64,000 nucleotides of DNA from Struthidea cinerea. Lineage: Eukaryota > Chordata > Aves > Passeriformes > Corcoracidae. Below are positions 11,305-24,287 of the stretch, one piece after another. Location of the stretch: the NCBI GenBank assembly GCA_013397865.1, contig VZTI01003647.1, forward strand, positions 1,098,340-1,162,339, read 5' to 3'. The notes under the pieces were generated by a model, which did not search any database, was not told where the DNA came from, and saw only the letters and a list, made by a program, of their open reading frames with translations. Position numbers and translations under genes: made by a program. Numbering within the stretch: the stretch's first letter is position 1; every line of letters begins with the position of its first letter.

Positions 11305-12074
11305 AATCCCCATCCCATCACCTCAGAGTTCAAAAGGTGGGATTTGAGACAAGGTTACTTCCAGATGCACGAAGACACCCTCTTGATAAAATGGTGACAT
11401 TTTTAGTGCCCTGAAATGTTTGGCATAACTTCCTAGGAGACAAAGAGACTGTTGGGGGGAAGCAGGGAAGCAAGGAAGCCAGACAGCAAGGAAAAATGTT
11501 TATTTGCTTCATAAACACCCTGTTAGCGAGGCCGGCAGCGCCTTCCTGCGTGACAGCCCACAAAACACCCGGCGTGCTCCGCATTGTCACCGAGATGTGC
11601 CCAATAAACCTTACTCCGATAAATGTTCTCATTTAGCCAGTATATCTCGATAACCCCCACTTCCCGCTGTCACAGGTATTCAGAGTCAAAAAATAAAGCC
11701 ACCCCTTATGAAAGTACATTTAATGAGAGTTTAATGTTGGCACAGTAAATCTGCGAGCAGCTGGATGTGTTTTTAAGTTTCCTTGACGTCTTTTATTTGT
11801 TTAATACATGGGTCTATAAAAGCCGTTTCTCTGAGCCTGCTAATGAGCAATGGGGGACTCGCAGCTATTTAAAACCTGGAACAAGGCATCAAAATGAAAG
11901 ATGCAGTAAAGGCTGCTGGAGCAGGGAGCTCCAGATGTGACAGGCAGTGCTTTATGGGGCAGGAAGATGGAGCACCAGGCACGTGGCTGCGGTGTCACAC
12001 CAGGTACAGGCTTGCTTCAGAAGCCCACACACTTTCTTTTCATCAAGGTGAACTAATGAACATTCTCCCTGTGG
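11305..12074. other. intergenic, no gene seen
   Basis: Unique sequence. The AT-rich stretch about 11,690-11,880 carries several TAAT-type words and could be a conserved noncoding element; this is only a compositional impression. Confidence 0.4.
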
Positions 12075-12228
12075 AAACACGGAATCCCAGTATGATTTGG
12101 GTTGGAAGGAACCTGAAAGCCCATCTCATTCCCAACCCCTGCCATGGGCAGGGACAATTTTCCACTATCCCAGGTTGCTCCAAACCCCATCCAATCTGGC
12201 CCTGGACACTTCCAGGGATGTGGCATCA
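12075..12228 (-). mobile_element. CR1 LINE 3' end, truncated
   Basis: Antisense CR1 tail: 'gatttgggttggaaggaacc', 'ccctgccatgggcagggaca', 'ttccactatcccaggttgct', 'ctggacacttccaggga'. It is 5'-truncated after about 150 bp, the usual CR1 pattern. Confidence 0.92.
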
Positions 12229-14019
12229 ATAACAACAAGCCTGGCTTTAGTCCAAGGTGCAGTGGGATCCTCAGCATGGAAGGCTGGGACAGAGGAAGGC
12301 TGGAGTGCCAAGAGTTAAGACTTCTATGGAAATTCCCACGAGTTTGAAGCAGACTTCCATGGCTACAGTGAGGCTCTGAAACACCTCCACTGCAGAGATC
12401 TTCTCTGTGATTGAATTTCCAAACTCTGTCTGCACTGTTCAGCTCATCCAAAGTGAGGAATGATCCCCAAAACCCACGTGGAAGGAGGATCAGCAACAGT
12501 TCCAGCCAGCACAGTGCAGGCTTAGCTCCCATCACGCAGTGGAAGCTTGTACCTGGAGAAGATGCTGCTGTGGGGAGTACTGAGGGGTCACCACCACCTG
12601 CCTCTGCCCTCGTGGCCCTCCTGGGTGCTGCGGATGATGATGCTGTACCTCAGAAATAGCTGTGAGAAGGCAGTGCCCATCCTTGCACATCATCACATTG
12701 CACGAAGGAAAGCAAGCACCCAGGAACACCCAGAATCAGCCAAACTTGGAGAAGGCTTTCCTCTGAACATTTCCCACCAGAAAAATGAAGCTAGTAATTG
12801 AAGTAAAGTTTTGAATAAATTTTGGGTTGAGAAATTGTTTTGGAAAAAGAAATCCTTTGGAGAAAAATCTAAACTAGGGTATTTTTTCTCGATGCCTTTG
12901 AATGAAGTATTTCTACATTATATAACAACAAGACATCTATTTTATTTTAAATTAATAAAAAATGGATAATGAAAGTCTTTGGTTTCATGAGAAAGATTTT
13001 TTACTTTAATTTCCCTGAATGGATTTCATAAATTGCTTCAGCTTGACGTGAAATGATTTCTTTTTACATTTCTTCATTCGGGTTGTGCAAATGACAGAAA
13101 AATCAGTTCTTTGTACATCTTTACTCTTGAATATATTGAATTCCTCTGTGAAGATGGAATGGATGGGAACCCTTGCAAACTGAGTAATTCAGATGAATAG
13201 TGTCTTCAAAGTCAATTACCACTGTGCAGAGATGATATCTACTTCTGCCTCATCTGGACTTTCCAGCTCAATTTTTGCTCTCCCCAGAACTTTCTGAAGG
13301 AATTTTTAAATTTTTTGTCCAAGGCAAGCTGGCTCAGTTGTGCATATGGATTAATTAGAGGAAGGAGGTCTAAAGCAACTCCCAAATTCCAAGTGCTGCA
13401 GCGTAGGATAAGTCACCAATGGCTTTTCACTCCCTGATCCATCCATCTTCTGTATGAACATGTTACTGGCAGCTCTAATCCCATCTGCTTTGGACACATC
13501 AAAAGGGGGAATAGTTCAGTTTCCCCCAAACACAGTGGCCGAGGGAAGGTCCAGCCCAAAGCCCCAGCAGGGCACCAGTGCCTCAGAGCCTCCTAATGAG
13601 ACACAGCAGGTTGCTTCTCGCAGGCTGCATCCAGTTAAGGGAAAACACTGATAATATCATGAATATCATGCACATTAAAGCTCATGAAAGACAAGCATTA
13701 AACTGTCCTGCCTGTGGGTTCAGAGCAGGAGAGCTGCCTCACTGCTGGTCCTTAGCTGCCCTCTGAGCAAGCGAAGCCATGAATTTAAAGCACCTTACCT
13801 GCTCTAACTGCCCACCACGGGCAGAAAATCACTCTATTACTTCTTTCCCGATGTTCATGTGCATTAGATGCCTTCCTGTTTAGTCTGGCAATGTGCTGCT
13901 AATGCTTCCCATTCTCTATTGCTGGGGAGATAATAAATAAGGGCAATTATTCTTATCGGAGCTGCAGTAAGAAAGACAACTTCCTCCAGTGCGATGTAAA
14001 TGCCACTTTTCATTCTTAC
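12229..14019. other. intergenic, no gene seen
   Basis: AT-rich unique sequence with no recognisable exon, RNA gene or repeat. Confidence 0.45.
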
Positions 14020-14400
14020 TTTTATGATTCTTCAGCCAGTTATGGATCCACGTAGCTGTGCTTATATCAAAGCCAGTTTTAATTTATTTTGAGATTAAAA
14101 TTTTATGAGAGATTGCATCAGATGCTTTTCTAAAATTCAAATAGACTACACCCACCACATCCCCTTCAGCTAGTAACTGTAATTCTATTTTAATATGATA
14201 TTGAATTTGTCTGCAAGTTGTTTTTTTTTTTTTTCTGTACAAACCCACCCTCAAAGAAATATTTATCTCCTAATACTTGCTTCAAACTTAGAAATTCAGT
14301 GTATGGGAACTGTGTCATTCTCTCTCCGATTTTCTGATGAGTAGTACAATATTTGCCTTTCTCCCTTCTTCTGATGCACCTCAGTTATCAACCTGCCCAA
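14020..14400 (-). mobile_element. ancient CR1/L3-like LINE reverse-transcriptase remnant
   Basis: On the minus strand 14,158-14,110 translates to VVYLNFRKASDAISHK. This is the decayed form of the LINE reverse-transcriptase block normally written (D)VVYLDFSKAFDTVSHK. It continues 'ILISK', a stop, and then ends ...TATWIHNWLK near 14,031. Several consensus positions, including the key aspartates, have changed. The flank to about 14,400 matches antisense LINE sequence upstream of this block only loosely. It is a dead fragment directly abutting a recent CR1 tail. Confidence 0.65.
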
Positions 14401-14403
14401 AGG

Positions 14404-14730
14404 GGACCTAGAGGGAAGATGGAGAGGGATTCTTCATGTGGAGCTGTAGGGACAGGACAAAGGAGAATGGCTTCAAACTGAAAAAGAGTAGGTTTAGATT
14501 TGATGTTAGGAAGAAATCCTTTGCTGAGGAGGTGGGGAGGCCCTGGCACAGGCTGTCCAGAGAAGCTGTGGCTGCCCCTGGATCCCTGGAAGTGTCCAAG
14601 GCCAGGTTGGACAGGGCTTGGAACAACCTGGGATAGTGGAAGGTGTCCCTGCCCATGCCCCTGCCCCTGGCACTGGATGCTCTTTAAAGTTCCTTCCAAC
14701 TCAAACTCTTCTTGAATTCAATGATTCTAC
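14404..14730 (+). mobile_element. CR1 LINE 3' end
   Basis: Recent CR1 3' region with 'gacaggacaaaggagaatgg', 'gaggtggggaggccctggca', 'gctgtggctgcccctggatc' and a tail 'caatgattctac'. The usual 'ccctgcccatggcaggggg' is replaced by a small CCCTGCCC-type expansion at 14,648-14,670. Confidence 0.93.
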
Positions 14731-14777
14731 CTGTAGTTTCTCAGAAATAAATTAAAACAGGTCAGTGACATTCTCAA

Positions 14778-15237
14778 TTTTAGGAGGCAGAATCCCTCTT
14801 CGGGTCACGGAGGCGTGGCTGAGAAGGATGGCTCTTCCACAGGAAGGTCAGCCAGGCACCCCAGTGTCTCAGGGGCTGATGACTTGAGGTGGCCCCTGGG
14901 AGGCCAAGGCCAGCCAGACCTGTGTGGCAGCTCTTGTCTGGGAGCAATCCTTGGACATTGAGTTTTAGGAGGTGCAATCCCACTTCTGGCACCAGGTGCC
15001 TTGCCTTGCAGGACAGCTCTTCTCCATAGGGAGGAAAGCCTGCTGCTCAAGTGTCTTGGCAGCAGCTGAGAAGTGTCCTCTGGGAGACTGAGGCCAGACA
15101 GACTCTTTGTCCCTGGCGGCTTTTGTCTGGGAGCAATCCTTGGACATTCACAGTTTTAGGAGGTGCAATCCCCCTTTTGGCACCGGGCCCCTGCTGTGGA
15201 GGACAGCTCTTTTTCACAGGACAGAATTCAGGACTCA
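14778..15237. repeat. tandem array, 185-191 bp unit, about 2.4 copies
   Basis: Three units start with TTTTAGGAGG(T/C)G(C)AATCCC at 14,778, 14,963 and 15,154 (spacing 185 and 191 bp). Each full unit ends with 'gtctgggagcaatccttgga'. Within units the 'gacagctctt', 'cttgtctggg/ttttgtctggg' and 'gaggccag(a/c)cagac' blocks recur in the same order. The last unit is cut after about 84 bp. The unit length is in the range of satellite monomers. No transposon hallmark is seen. Confidence 0.85.
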
Positions 15238-18200
15238 CTTCATTTAAATGACCCCTGCACTAGGGCAGGAATTTGTCTACTCCCTGAATTTCCACCAACA
15301 GTTGTGAAATGATGGAAATACTCTTTTTTCCCTTATTTTTCTGCAAGAATTGTTTGCCTCAGCAATACACACTCTGCAACGAAATAATAGAAAGAGGCAG
15401 ATCAAGATATTCAGCCAGAGGTTTCTTTCCCAAGGTTCTTTCTCCGCTCTACCCCGCTGTTCACACTGCAATAAATCTTGCTGTCGTGGACCCAACCTAT
15501 GCCCATTTCTAGGGGGAGTGGAGCTGCACGTCTGGATTTAGAGCCTGTCAAAGTCCGTGTTGGATGAACTCTCCGGGCACAGTGAGGGAGGAGGTCCAGG
15601 CTCCACACTACCCTTGGGAAGGCTGAAAGCACCATCAGGGGATAGGGCTGGAGCTGCTGAGCTCCAGCTGAGCCTGATTCACCTAAAAATGTCTTGGCCC
15701 TGTGCCAACGGGGTACTTGGTGCCTGTGGGTGATAGCTTTCTGTGCGGGGAGGATGCAGTGCTAGTCCCCCCTAAAAATGAGAGGCTCCATCACAGGATG
15801 ATGAATTCAGATCACTGTAAGAAGAAAAAAGGGAGACTTCCAAGGATCATTCTCTGTCCTCTTCCCGTTCCTTACCCATCACCCCTCTTTTCCCTGTTCA
15901 CAGTAAACATTTGTGCAACTCTTAACCGGGGGGATGCTACAGAACACAGATCCAGCTCAGTCCAACACAGCTCAGCTCCAACAAGGATGCAAGCGGAGAA
16001 GCTGTGACACTGCTGCCACCTCCTGTGTCCCTGGCACCTCCTACTCTGCTGGTGTGAGCCATCATTAAATGTTCACTCTGCTGGGGCTTGGCTCTCTGCT
16101 ACCCCTCAGCTAGAACAAAGCCAGCTCTGCTCTGCCCAGTCATTCTTAGAAAAGAAGACAAGATTTAATCTTGTTTTAGATGCAGACATTCAGTTTATTA
16201 ATAATAATGTGAGCTGCAGCAGCAAGGACTAGACCTAATTCTCGTGAATGGCAAGCTCATTGAAAAGAAAATGGCCCAGTTTGGGGATGAATCACCTTTT
16301 CTGTATTGGTGGGGAGGTTCAGATAAAATGTGTTACTGATGCTGATTCTGTCCTCGCTGAGCTCCAGTTCCTTATGGAGATCAAAGATCCCATTAGACAG
16401 ATTTGATGAAGAGACAGCCCCTCATTATACAGTTTGAACAAGCTGAACAAAACCCATAAATAAAACCCAGGGCCTGCTCTTTCTCTTGGCACAGAACCTG
16501 GCTCTCCCTCTGACACAGCCTCTGCTCATCTGAAACATCCCAAGGAAAGATTTTATAAACTCATTTCCAGAGCTCACTGGAGTTCTAACAAATCTGTCCT
16601 GCTCTCTGACATGAGGGAAGGAATGTAGGAATAGTTCACTGGTTTAAATTAAAAATAAACAAATGGGAAGAAAATGCTCTGAGAAGGAGTCATCAGGGCA
16701 CTGATGTTGTGAATGTAATTTAAATAACTAACTTCTATGGGACACAAGTGAGAATTCAAGTACTGGAATAACTTGGCCTTTGGGGGTTTGGGGTTGGTTT
16801 TTTTTGGCTTGCCCAGGGACATCAGCTGTGCTGTGCCAGGAGAAAGATGCTCAAAAGGAGCAGGGGCAAAGCAGTGGACAGGAGTAGATGTTCATCAAAG
16901 TCTCCTATTCAAGGCAATTCTCTTGTCACTGACTTCCAGAAGAGATTTACACCACTTGCCATCCAAGCAGCCAAGTCATCTTCCCAGCAGCATTGCAGCC
17001 CACAGCAGCTGGGGAGGCTCTCTGCTAGTCCAAGACATCATCTCCAGTACTTTTCCTGTCCTCTCTTGGCCTCCGTATAATTATCTAAATCTTCTGCCAT
17101 GCCTCGAGGTCCCATACTACAGGGATCTCCTCAGATTAGATTAACAGACCCCACAGACCACACCAGCTAAAAATCAAGGTTTGAATTTCCATGGCAAACA
17201 TATTTCAAAACTTGGTGTCATTCTGTTTTGCAGCTCTCTTCACCTTCTCCACATTTAATCAATATTCCCAGATAAAAAAAATAAACATATTTAAAAGTCA
17301 GCTTCAGCTTATTGGCTGAAATCTCATCAACAGGAGTTTAGCCTGATGCACTTCAGAGTTTTCATCTGTGGGGTGTTTTAGCTGTCTGCTGGCTTTGTCT
17401 CCTCTTGATGACTGGAGATGTCTTTCCCTGGAGAGGAAAGTCCTCACCATTTCCCGACTCCTGCTGTTGTGTTCCTACCTGGAGAAACACAGAGACATTC
17501 AGGGCAAGACGCCTCCAATTTGGTCCCCTAGTGCAGCCCTGTGGCTGCAGCCTCAATCAGCTTCACACTAAACACTTTAGTTAATTGGCAACAAATTGGG
17601 AGATATGAGCTGATTGCAATAAATATTTTATTAATTTTAAAAAAACAAAAGGTTGCATCCCTTCTCGCCCAGTTTGATTTTGCACAGTCACACGTATTAA
17701 TGTGTAATTGCCACATCAATTGGCACTCGTGGGCTCAGAAGGAGCTCGTTATGAGAAATACTTATGCATGTATCCTCAGCAGGTGTCAATCAGCATCATG
17801 CCACTGAGATCAATGGAGCCCAGCTTATTTATAGAGTTAAAGCTCCAGCAGCTCACCTGCAAAATAAACCCTGGAGTATATCCTCAAATATAAGCTGGGC
17901 AGAGGAAGAACAGATTTTTCTCTGCAATTTTTATTTACATAAAAATGCCATTTTCTCCATACCGGTATCTCACCTATGTGCAGAAACATGTTATTTATTT
18001 ATTTATTTTGCAGTAAACCCCTTGACTGAAATACAAATATTCAAACCCAGTCGTGCCGTAGTTACCCACAACCCATGTTCACCTGCTTGGGTTTGGGGGA
18101 TGCATTGCAGGTGTAAGCCCTGAGCTGCTGAAGTGCTGCTGGCCAGGCCAGGCTCATCTCCACCCCACACTGACACCACACAGGGAATGTTCCAGGCCAG

Positions 18201-21200
18201 GCGTTGGGAACCCCTGTCCTGCCCTTCCCATCTCCGTTTGGAGGTGTCAATGATAAAATCGAGTGTGGTGTGTGTCAGAGATATGTGGCAAAGCAATGAC
18301 AAGAAGTGGTTGAATTATTCATGGGGAATAAATTAGCGATGAGCAGAGCCCCTTCCGGCTCAGGAGGATTTTGCGAGGTCTCTCTGAGCTGCTGGAGCCA
18401 CGAGCAGCCCCAGATAACTCCCAGACCTGTGCCAAAGGAAAACTGGTACCAGAAACAGCCCCACAACTTGTAGGCACCCACTGCAGCCAGGGCTAGGCTG
18501 GTATTTCATTAGCAAACTTGATTTTCATTTTCATCAAAATCTTGCAAAGGAAATCGCTGATTTCCATAACATTTTTGATGGGAAAAAGTCAAAATAAAGT
18601 GCTTTTCTCTCATTTTGATAAGGAAAAAAACATAATCTCCTTAGCTGACTCAATTCAGTTCTTTTCTTTTCTGCAGGATTCAGATATTCTCACATTTTGG
18701 AGACAAAGAGCCACAATAATATTGAATATTTATTCTACTTTTTTGTAACATGCCCATTCTATGGAAAAGGTAAACCATTTTTCTTCTCTTTGCTTTTTAA
18801 TTTGAGGGTTTTCTGTAGAACAAAAATTCCTCTTCTATCACCGATTTGTCATGTGGATGGGATGAACAATTTTTCAGGCTGTATTTTCCTCACAAGTTGT
18901 TTACTTTGATTACTTACCAGTCATTCTGTGGGATATTTGAGCTGTCACTGAAGTTGTTTTGGCTTTCTTTCTGCTCCTAGAACAGAGGACAAACTGTTTA
19001 AACAGCAAAATGATGAACAACAACTAAAGAAATGTAAATAATTCATAAATACTTGTTTCTGCCCGTCCTGGGGGCTGTGCACAGCACAGCTCCACAAACA
19101 GAAACCTGTTGGTGCAATGATGCTCCCACCCCCTTTTCCATCTCTGTTTGCAAACAGCAGCATAAAAGCAGAGCAAGCAGTTGCAACCAGCTGTACTGAG
19201 AGGGGCAAGATAAGGCACAGCAATAAATGTCTTCCAATCCCAAAGAAATGGGATTAGTCTGCTCTCATTAGTATTTTATTTGATAAAGAGTTCAGCGGAA
19301 GGGCTCAGGAGTCGCGATGGGGTGATCTGCCGAGTCACACAACTTGAGGTAATGTCATGAGGCTTGATGAATTTAAATTCACTATCTGGCTTTAAAACGT
19401 GGTGGTTTCTTCTCTTTTTTTCAGCTCTGCAGGTGGGATGTTTTATTAGTACAGTCTGGGGTGCCAGGGTACCTGAGGAAAAGGGGCAGGGAGGTGACAT
19501 TATTTATGAGGGGCTTGACTGAAGGTGAAAAAGTAGCTGGAGATGATGAAAGAAAATAATGAAAAATCTTCAGCTAAAGTATCTATTGAAGCATTCTGTT
19601 ATTTAAGGAATAAAGTGAATAAATATTAAAGGAATTTAAGTGAATAAAACAGCTCCTCAGGGCAGGAGGAGTAAAGCCAGCTGGGGCCATGGATATGTGG
19701 GGCAGGGGTGGAGCAGGCTGGTTCATGGCAAGGATCCCTGTGGGATCAGAAATGGTCAGCCTGTGCCCAGGGAAGGTGAAGCAACCCGACCACCACCCTC
19801 TCCCACATGTCCCTGGGAGATTAATGCCAGCAGCGGTGGTAAACACTTCCCGGGGATTCATGTCTCCATCTGAACTTCCAGAAGCATTAAATTTGTCCAA
19901 GAAATAGAGTGAGACCTTTCTCTCAGCAGCTCCTCCACCTTTCCCACGGGGCTCTGGCACCTCTGAAGCGGAGACAAGTCATTGCACAGCCCACAGTCAG
20001 CAGCTGCTCCAGGCTCCCAGAGCTCATCCCACCCTGCTCAGATCCGTCTCCAGGCACAAAGCAGGGTCTTCTAATGGTGGGGCCTGTGCTCCACCAAAAA
20101 GTGCTCCAAGGATGGCTCCAGGAGGTGTGTGTGGAGTCCTCAGCCTTTCATTTAAACACATACTTGAGTAAATAAATAACAAAGAGTAAAGTATTTCAGA
20201 CTTTTCAGTTTGGCAGGGAGCTGTTTCTCCCATCATTGCAAGCTCCATGTTGTCAACTGAAAAAAATGGGCAATAATAGCTAGATGAGAGTGGATAAATC
20301 TGAGTAACCCCCTGGAGAGAGTTCCCCGAGTGACCACAGATTCATTATTTACCTCCCAGAAGGTACAAGTTTACTATTGGCTCCCTCCTGACTCTTTTCT
20401 CCCTTCATTTTTCTTTTTTCCACCAGCACAGACAGTCGCTGTACTTGTCTTCTCCTAAGCAAAGGGCCTTTATTTATATAAACAAGGAGAGGAAGAGAAA
20501 TGGGTGGCAGGAGTGCCCAGACTTTCTCAGATCATCAGTCCAGCTCTCTGCAATGTTTTATGGCAGGACAGAAAAAAAAAATACAAACCAAACCGAACAA
20601 ATCATGGGCAAACATCCTGCTCCACAACTTTTCCAGTGGAGGAAATTTCCAGGGTCAAGGCTGTGTGGATGAGCTTTTCCAGCGGCCCCTGACGTCACCT
20701 TGCAGAGAGCCGCCAAGTCCCCTCACTCCTCAATCCCTCTTTGTGTTTCACCCAGCCTAATTAAGTTATTTAATTCCATTTGGTGGTTACGCTGTGGGAG
20801 CAGAGCTCTGTTCCAGCAATGTTAACGAGCCTGGGTGAGGAGTTAAAGCCCCCAGTGATGTGGGGTTTGGTGGTGGGGTAGGGCAGGGTCAGCCCCAGTT
20901 TAAGGTCCCTCTTCTCACACCTCAGGTCTCACTCTGAGCCCCTCACGCAAACCACAGCCTGATGACAGCACCTGTAGGAGCTGAAATGTGCCCTCCAGCT
21001 TTGCCCTTTGGAATATTTTTGAACAGCAATGATTTTCGTTTTCCCTAAAATGATTCTTCCTGGGACACATCTCCATCACCGGGGGAGAAGGGAGTTTATT
21101 GCAGCCGACCTCTCTCCTGCTGCCAAAAAACCCTCCTGGCGCCCAGCAGCTCCTTCATCCCCCAGGATCAATTCTGCAGATTTAATTGATGGCTCCTTCA

Positions 21201-22416
21201 TCGAGTCTTTCTTCCCTCAGTAAATTCCCTTCCCCGCAGCCGGCATTAGCATGGTCAAGTGAACTCTTTTGCAATCAATGGCCAAGGGTGAGGAAGTTTT
21301 CCTGAGAAAATGGTTGTGTTAGCAAACTTGGAGAGTTTGCTGCTGGGGCAGACTGGGAGGGCTGAAAGGAACAGCACTCAGCTTCTCTCAGGCTGCTTTA
21401 TTCCTATACTTTTTGTGTACTTTGCATAATAATGCAATAGAGTTGACAAAAGATTTATTCCTGGCGCCTATAAAATGACACAACACAATGAGTTTTAAAT
21501 GGAGAGGGGAAAAAAAATCCAAAAGAAAAGGTAAATAAGTGGGCTCTTCTTAAAGTCTGCAAATGTTATGGACAGAAATTCAATTAGTGCCGAGGAAGCT
21601 GCAGAAGAATTCATTTTTCCTTACTTTTTTTCAAGCCTTTTAATGTCCAGGGAACAGGCCTTATTTAAAAGGTGCCAGTTGTGCCTGTGCACAGGCGTGA
21701 AGACACACACAGACAATAAACATGTGTGTGTAAAATCATCTCGGCTCTTCTCCTTCCTACCCAGGCACAGCTGTTTTCTCTGATGATGGAGCACCGCTTG
21801 TTGAAGTAGAAATATTTTTATAGATTATGTGTAATCTTAAACTGGTGGTGCTCAACCATGGGCTATAGTGGGTGAATAGAGTTTATATAAATCAATAAGT
21901 CTCACAGAGCACATTTTGGTTTGAAGCACATGTTTGGACTGAGAAGGAGCTGTTTATACGAGCGCTGGGCACCCAAGTCTTTTACAGCTCACCTTGCATT
22001 TTAAGGCCTTATCAAATTCTCACCCTGAGCTCTGAGTCCCCAGAGAAGACTTTACACAGGTGTTTATCCTTTTGGAAAGTATTTTTAAGGCTTTCCCTTG
22101 CCTGCCTGATGATAGATCCCCTCAGTACAGAGCATCACCAGCTCCCAAGCAGGCTCTCTCTGTGCCGGGGACACGCTGCCTCGCTGGTGGGGGGTGTTCA
22201 CCATGCCAAGCTTTGCCCAAACCCATCTTTACTGGCTTTCCACTTCCTACAGAGATTAAAAACCAGAAACCAGCAACCTTGCCTTATTCTTGCTGTCACC
22301 AGGATGAGCTGGCTGGAGCTGAGAAGGGTTGGGCAGAGCTGTTAGCACTTGTCAGCTGAGCAGGGAGAGATCCTTCACCCATGGGAGCTGCCACACCACC
22401 CCCCGACACTGTTAAA
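15238..22416. other. intergenic, about 7 kb, no gene seen
   Basis: AT-leaning unique sequence without a recognisable exon, RNA gene or transposon. A short (TTTA)n run sits at 17,991-18,009. The AT-rich block 17,560-17,830 contains several TAATTG/CAATTGG words and may be a conserved noncoding element. Confidence 0.4.
17991..18009. repeat. (TTTA)n microsatellite
   Basis: Short run of TTTA units, seen directly. Confidence 0.9.
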
Positions 22417-22484
22417 ACAGCCCCAGAAACACACAAAAACACACATTTTTTAGAAGAGACCAACACTCCAGCTACCTGTCCCAG
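22417..22484. repeat. diverged dispersed repeat, copy 1
   Basis: This 68-bp stretch (starting acagccccagaaacacaca, ending gctacctgtcccag) aligns with 25,636-25,704 at roughly 85-90 percent identity by eye. It is followed by CACTGATG, which also follows copy 2 after an extra 38 bp. The family is not recognised. Confidence 0.75.
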
Positions 22485-22584
22485 CACTGATGTGCCTTCT
22501 TGGGGTGTTTCCTTTTGCAGAGGGACCTCTCCAGGACGTGGTGCTTGGAAAAGGAGCCATGGAAAGCTGGCTTGTTGCCTGTAT

Positions 22585-22750
22585 CATGGAGTCACAGAAT
22601 GATTTGGGTTGGGAGGGACCTAAAGCTCATCCGGTGCCACCCCCTGCCACGGGCAGGGACACCTTCCACTATCCCAGGCAGCTCCAAGCCCCGTCCAGCC
22701 TGGCCTTGGACACTTCCAGGGATCCAGGGTCAGCCACAGCTTCTCTGGGA
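22585..22750 (-). mobile_element. CR1 LINE 3' end, truncated
   Basis: Antisense CR1 tail: 'gatttgggttgggagggacc', 'ccctgccacgggcagggaca', 'ttccactatcccaggcagct', 'gccacagcttctctggga'. It is truncated after about 165 bp. Confidence 0.93.
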
Positions 22751-24287
22751 AACACACACACTTAGCGCTTCTTGAAATACATGTTGGACTGCACACAGCG
22801 TGATTCGGGGGCTGTGGCCACTGGGACACTCACCAAGGCTAATAAAATGCTCGGGCATCCCAAGCGCTGCTTTCTGCAGGACATTTCCCTGGGAACAGGC
22901 CTCAGAGCAGGGAATCTGCTGGTGCTGTGTCTGCAGGCAGCTCAAGCAAACCAAGAGCACCATCTACTGTCGTGCCTGGCAGGATTAGCTGTTACAGGCA
23001 CGGCTGGGGCTCAGGAAAGGGGCTCTTACCGCAGGCAGGTTTCAGCAGGTGCACTGAATGCTGTTCAGCAGCTTATTAGAGTTTACTAATGAGGAAAGCT
23101 CACAGAGGAATGGATTTTTCTATTCAGCACCTACATCACGAGCAAAACTCAGCATTTACAGGGGCACAGCGAGCCCCTCAGAACGGCACGTGCTGCTATA
23201 GCACGATAAACCTAATTTCCAGGGTGCAATAATGCACATTATGGACTCTGCAGCCAATTAAAAGGATCATTAAAAAACCACTGGCTTGCACTTTTTGGTA
23301 GACATAACCTGTTTGAACACCAGCAGAAGGAACATGTCACCCTGTATTCTGTCAGCTCCAGACAGCAGAGTTTTTATAAAAATGGAGCAGGAATCACACA
23401 TCTGGGGGGATGGAGCCATCATTTCCAGGCTGTCCTGAGTGACCTGCCCTCAGCCTGCCAGGAGAAGCACTTGCTTGAATGGTGATTAATTATTTGTTCA
23501 TTATGTTATTCGATGTTCTGTTATCAGTTTGATCTTTTGCTCTGATTTGCTTGGGGGGGGGGCAGTGTGCTATTTATTTATTTATTTATGAGGTGGGTGC
23601 TTGTGAATTTGTTTACGGTTGGGGGTTTTTGTTGTTAAACCCAGATTGATACTTTTAATTATTTCTGCTGGCTCCCAGCCAGTGGGCAGGGGAGTGTCAG
23701 GGCAGCCCCATCATATAGGAGAGGATGGGCAGGGGATGGATGGGGCAAAATCCTTCACTATTTAATATATTTATTATTGACATGAAAAACCCCTGTAACG
23801 GCCCAGAAGCGACTCAAAGGAAGAACTTTTCCCTTTCTTAGCCTTCATCAGACCTCATGTGCAGCCCCTTTTGGGTCACCCAGCAGAAGATAAACTTCAG
23901 GGCAGACTGGGGCACTGGGGCACTGATCAGAGGCTCTCTCCAGCTGGTAGCAAGTGTTGCTGTTTTGATTCAGGAGCATTTTATACACACGTTGATTTTG
24001 TGGAATAAACAGCCAAGGCACAGATCAACTGGCCTCATTTTTACAGGGAGACTTTTAAACCCTTCCCTGCCAGATCACAAAATGCATCATTTGCAGTCAG
24101 AGTTCTCTAAAATAAATTTGGGTTGATGCATGCTCTCACAATGAAGGCAGAGGCTGAATCACAAAGCTGAAGAAAGCAGCTTGATTTATTTTCTGTTCCT
24201 TTCCTTTCCTTTTCCATTTTGTCCCAAGTTTCAGCAGCTGGGTAAGTTCTGGGGCCAGCTGTGATCGCAGGCATTTTCCTCCCAGCC
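22751..24287. other. intergenic, no gene seen
   Basis: Unique sequence. The part about 23,190-23,300 is AT-rich with homeodomain-type words, and a (TTTA)n run lies at 23,571-23,589. No exon was recognised. Confidence 0.4.
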
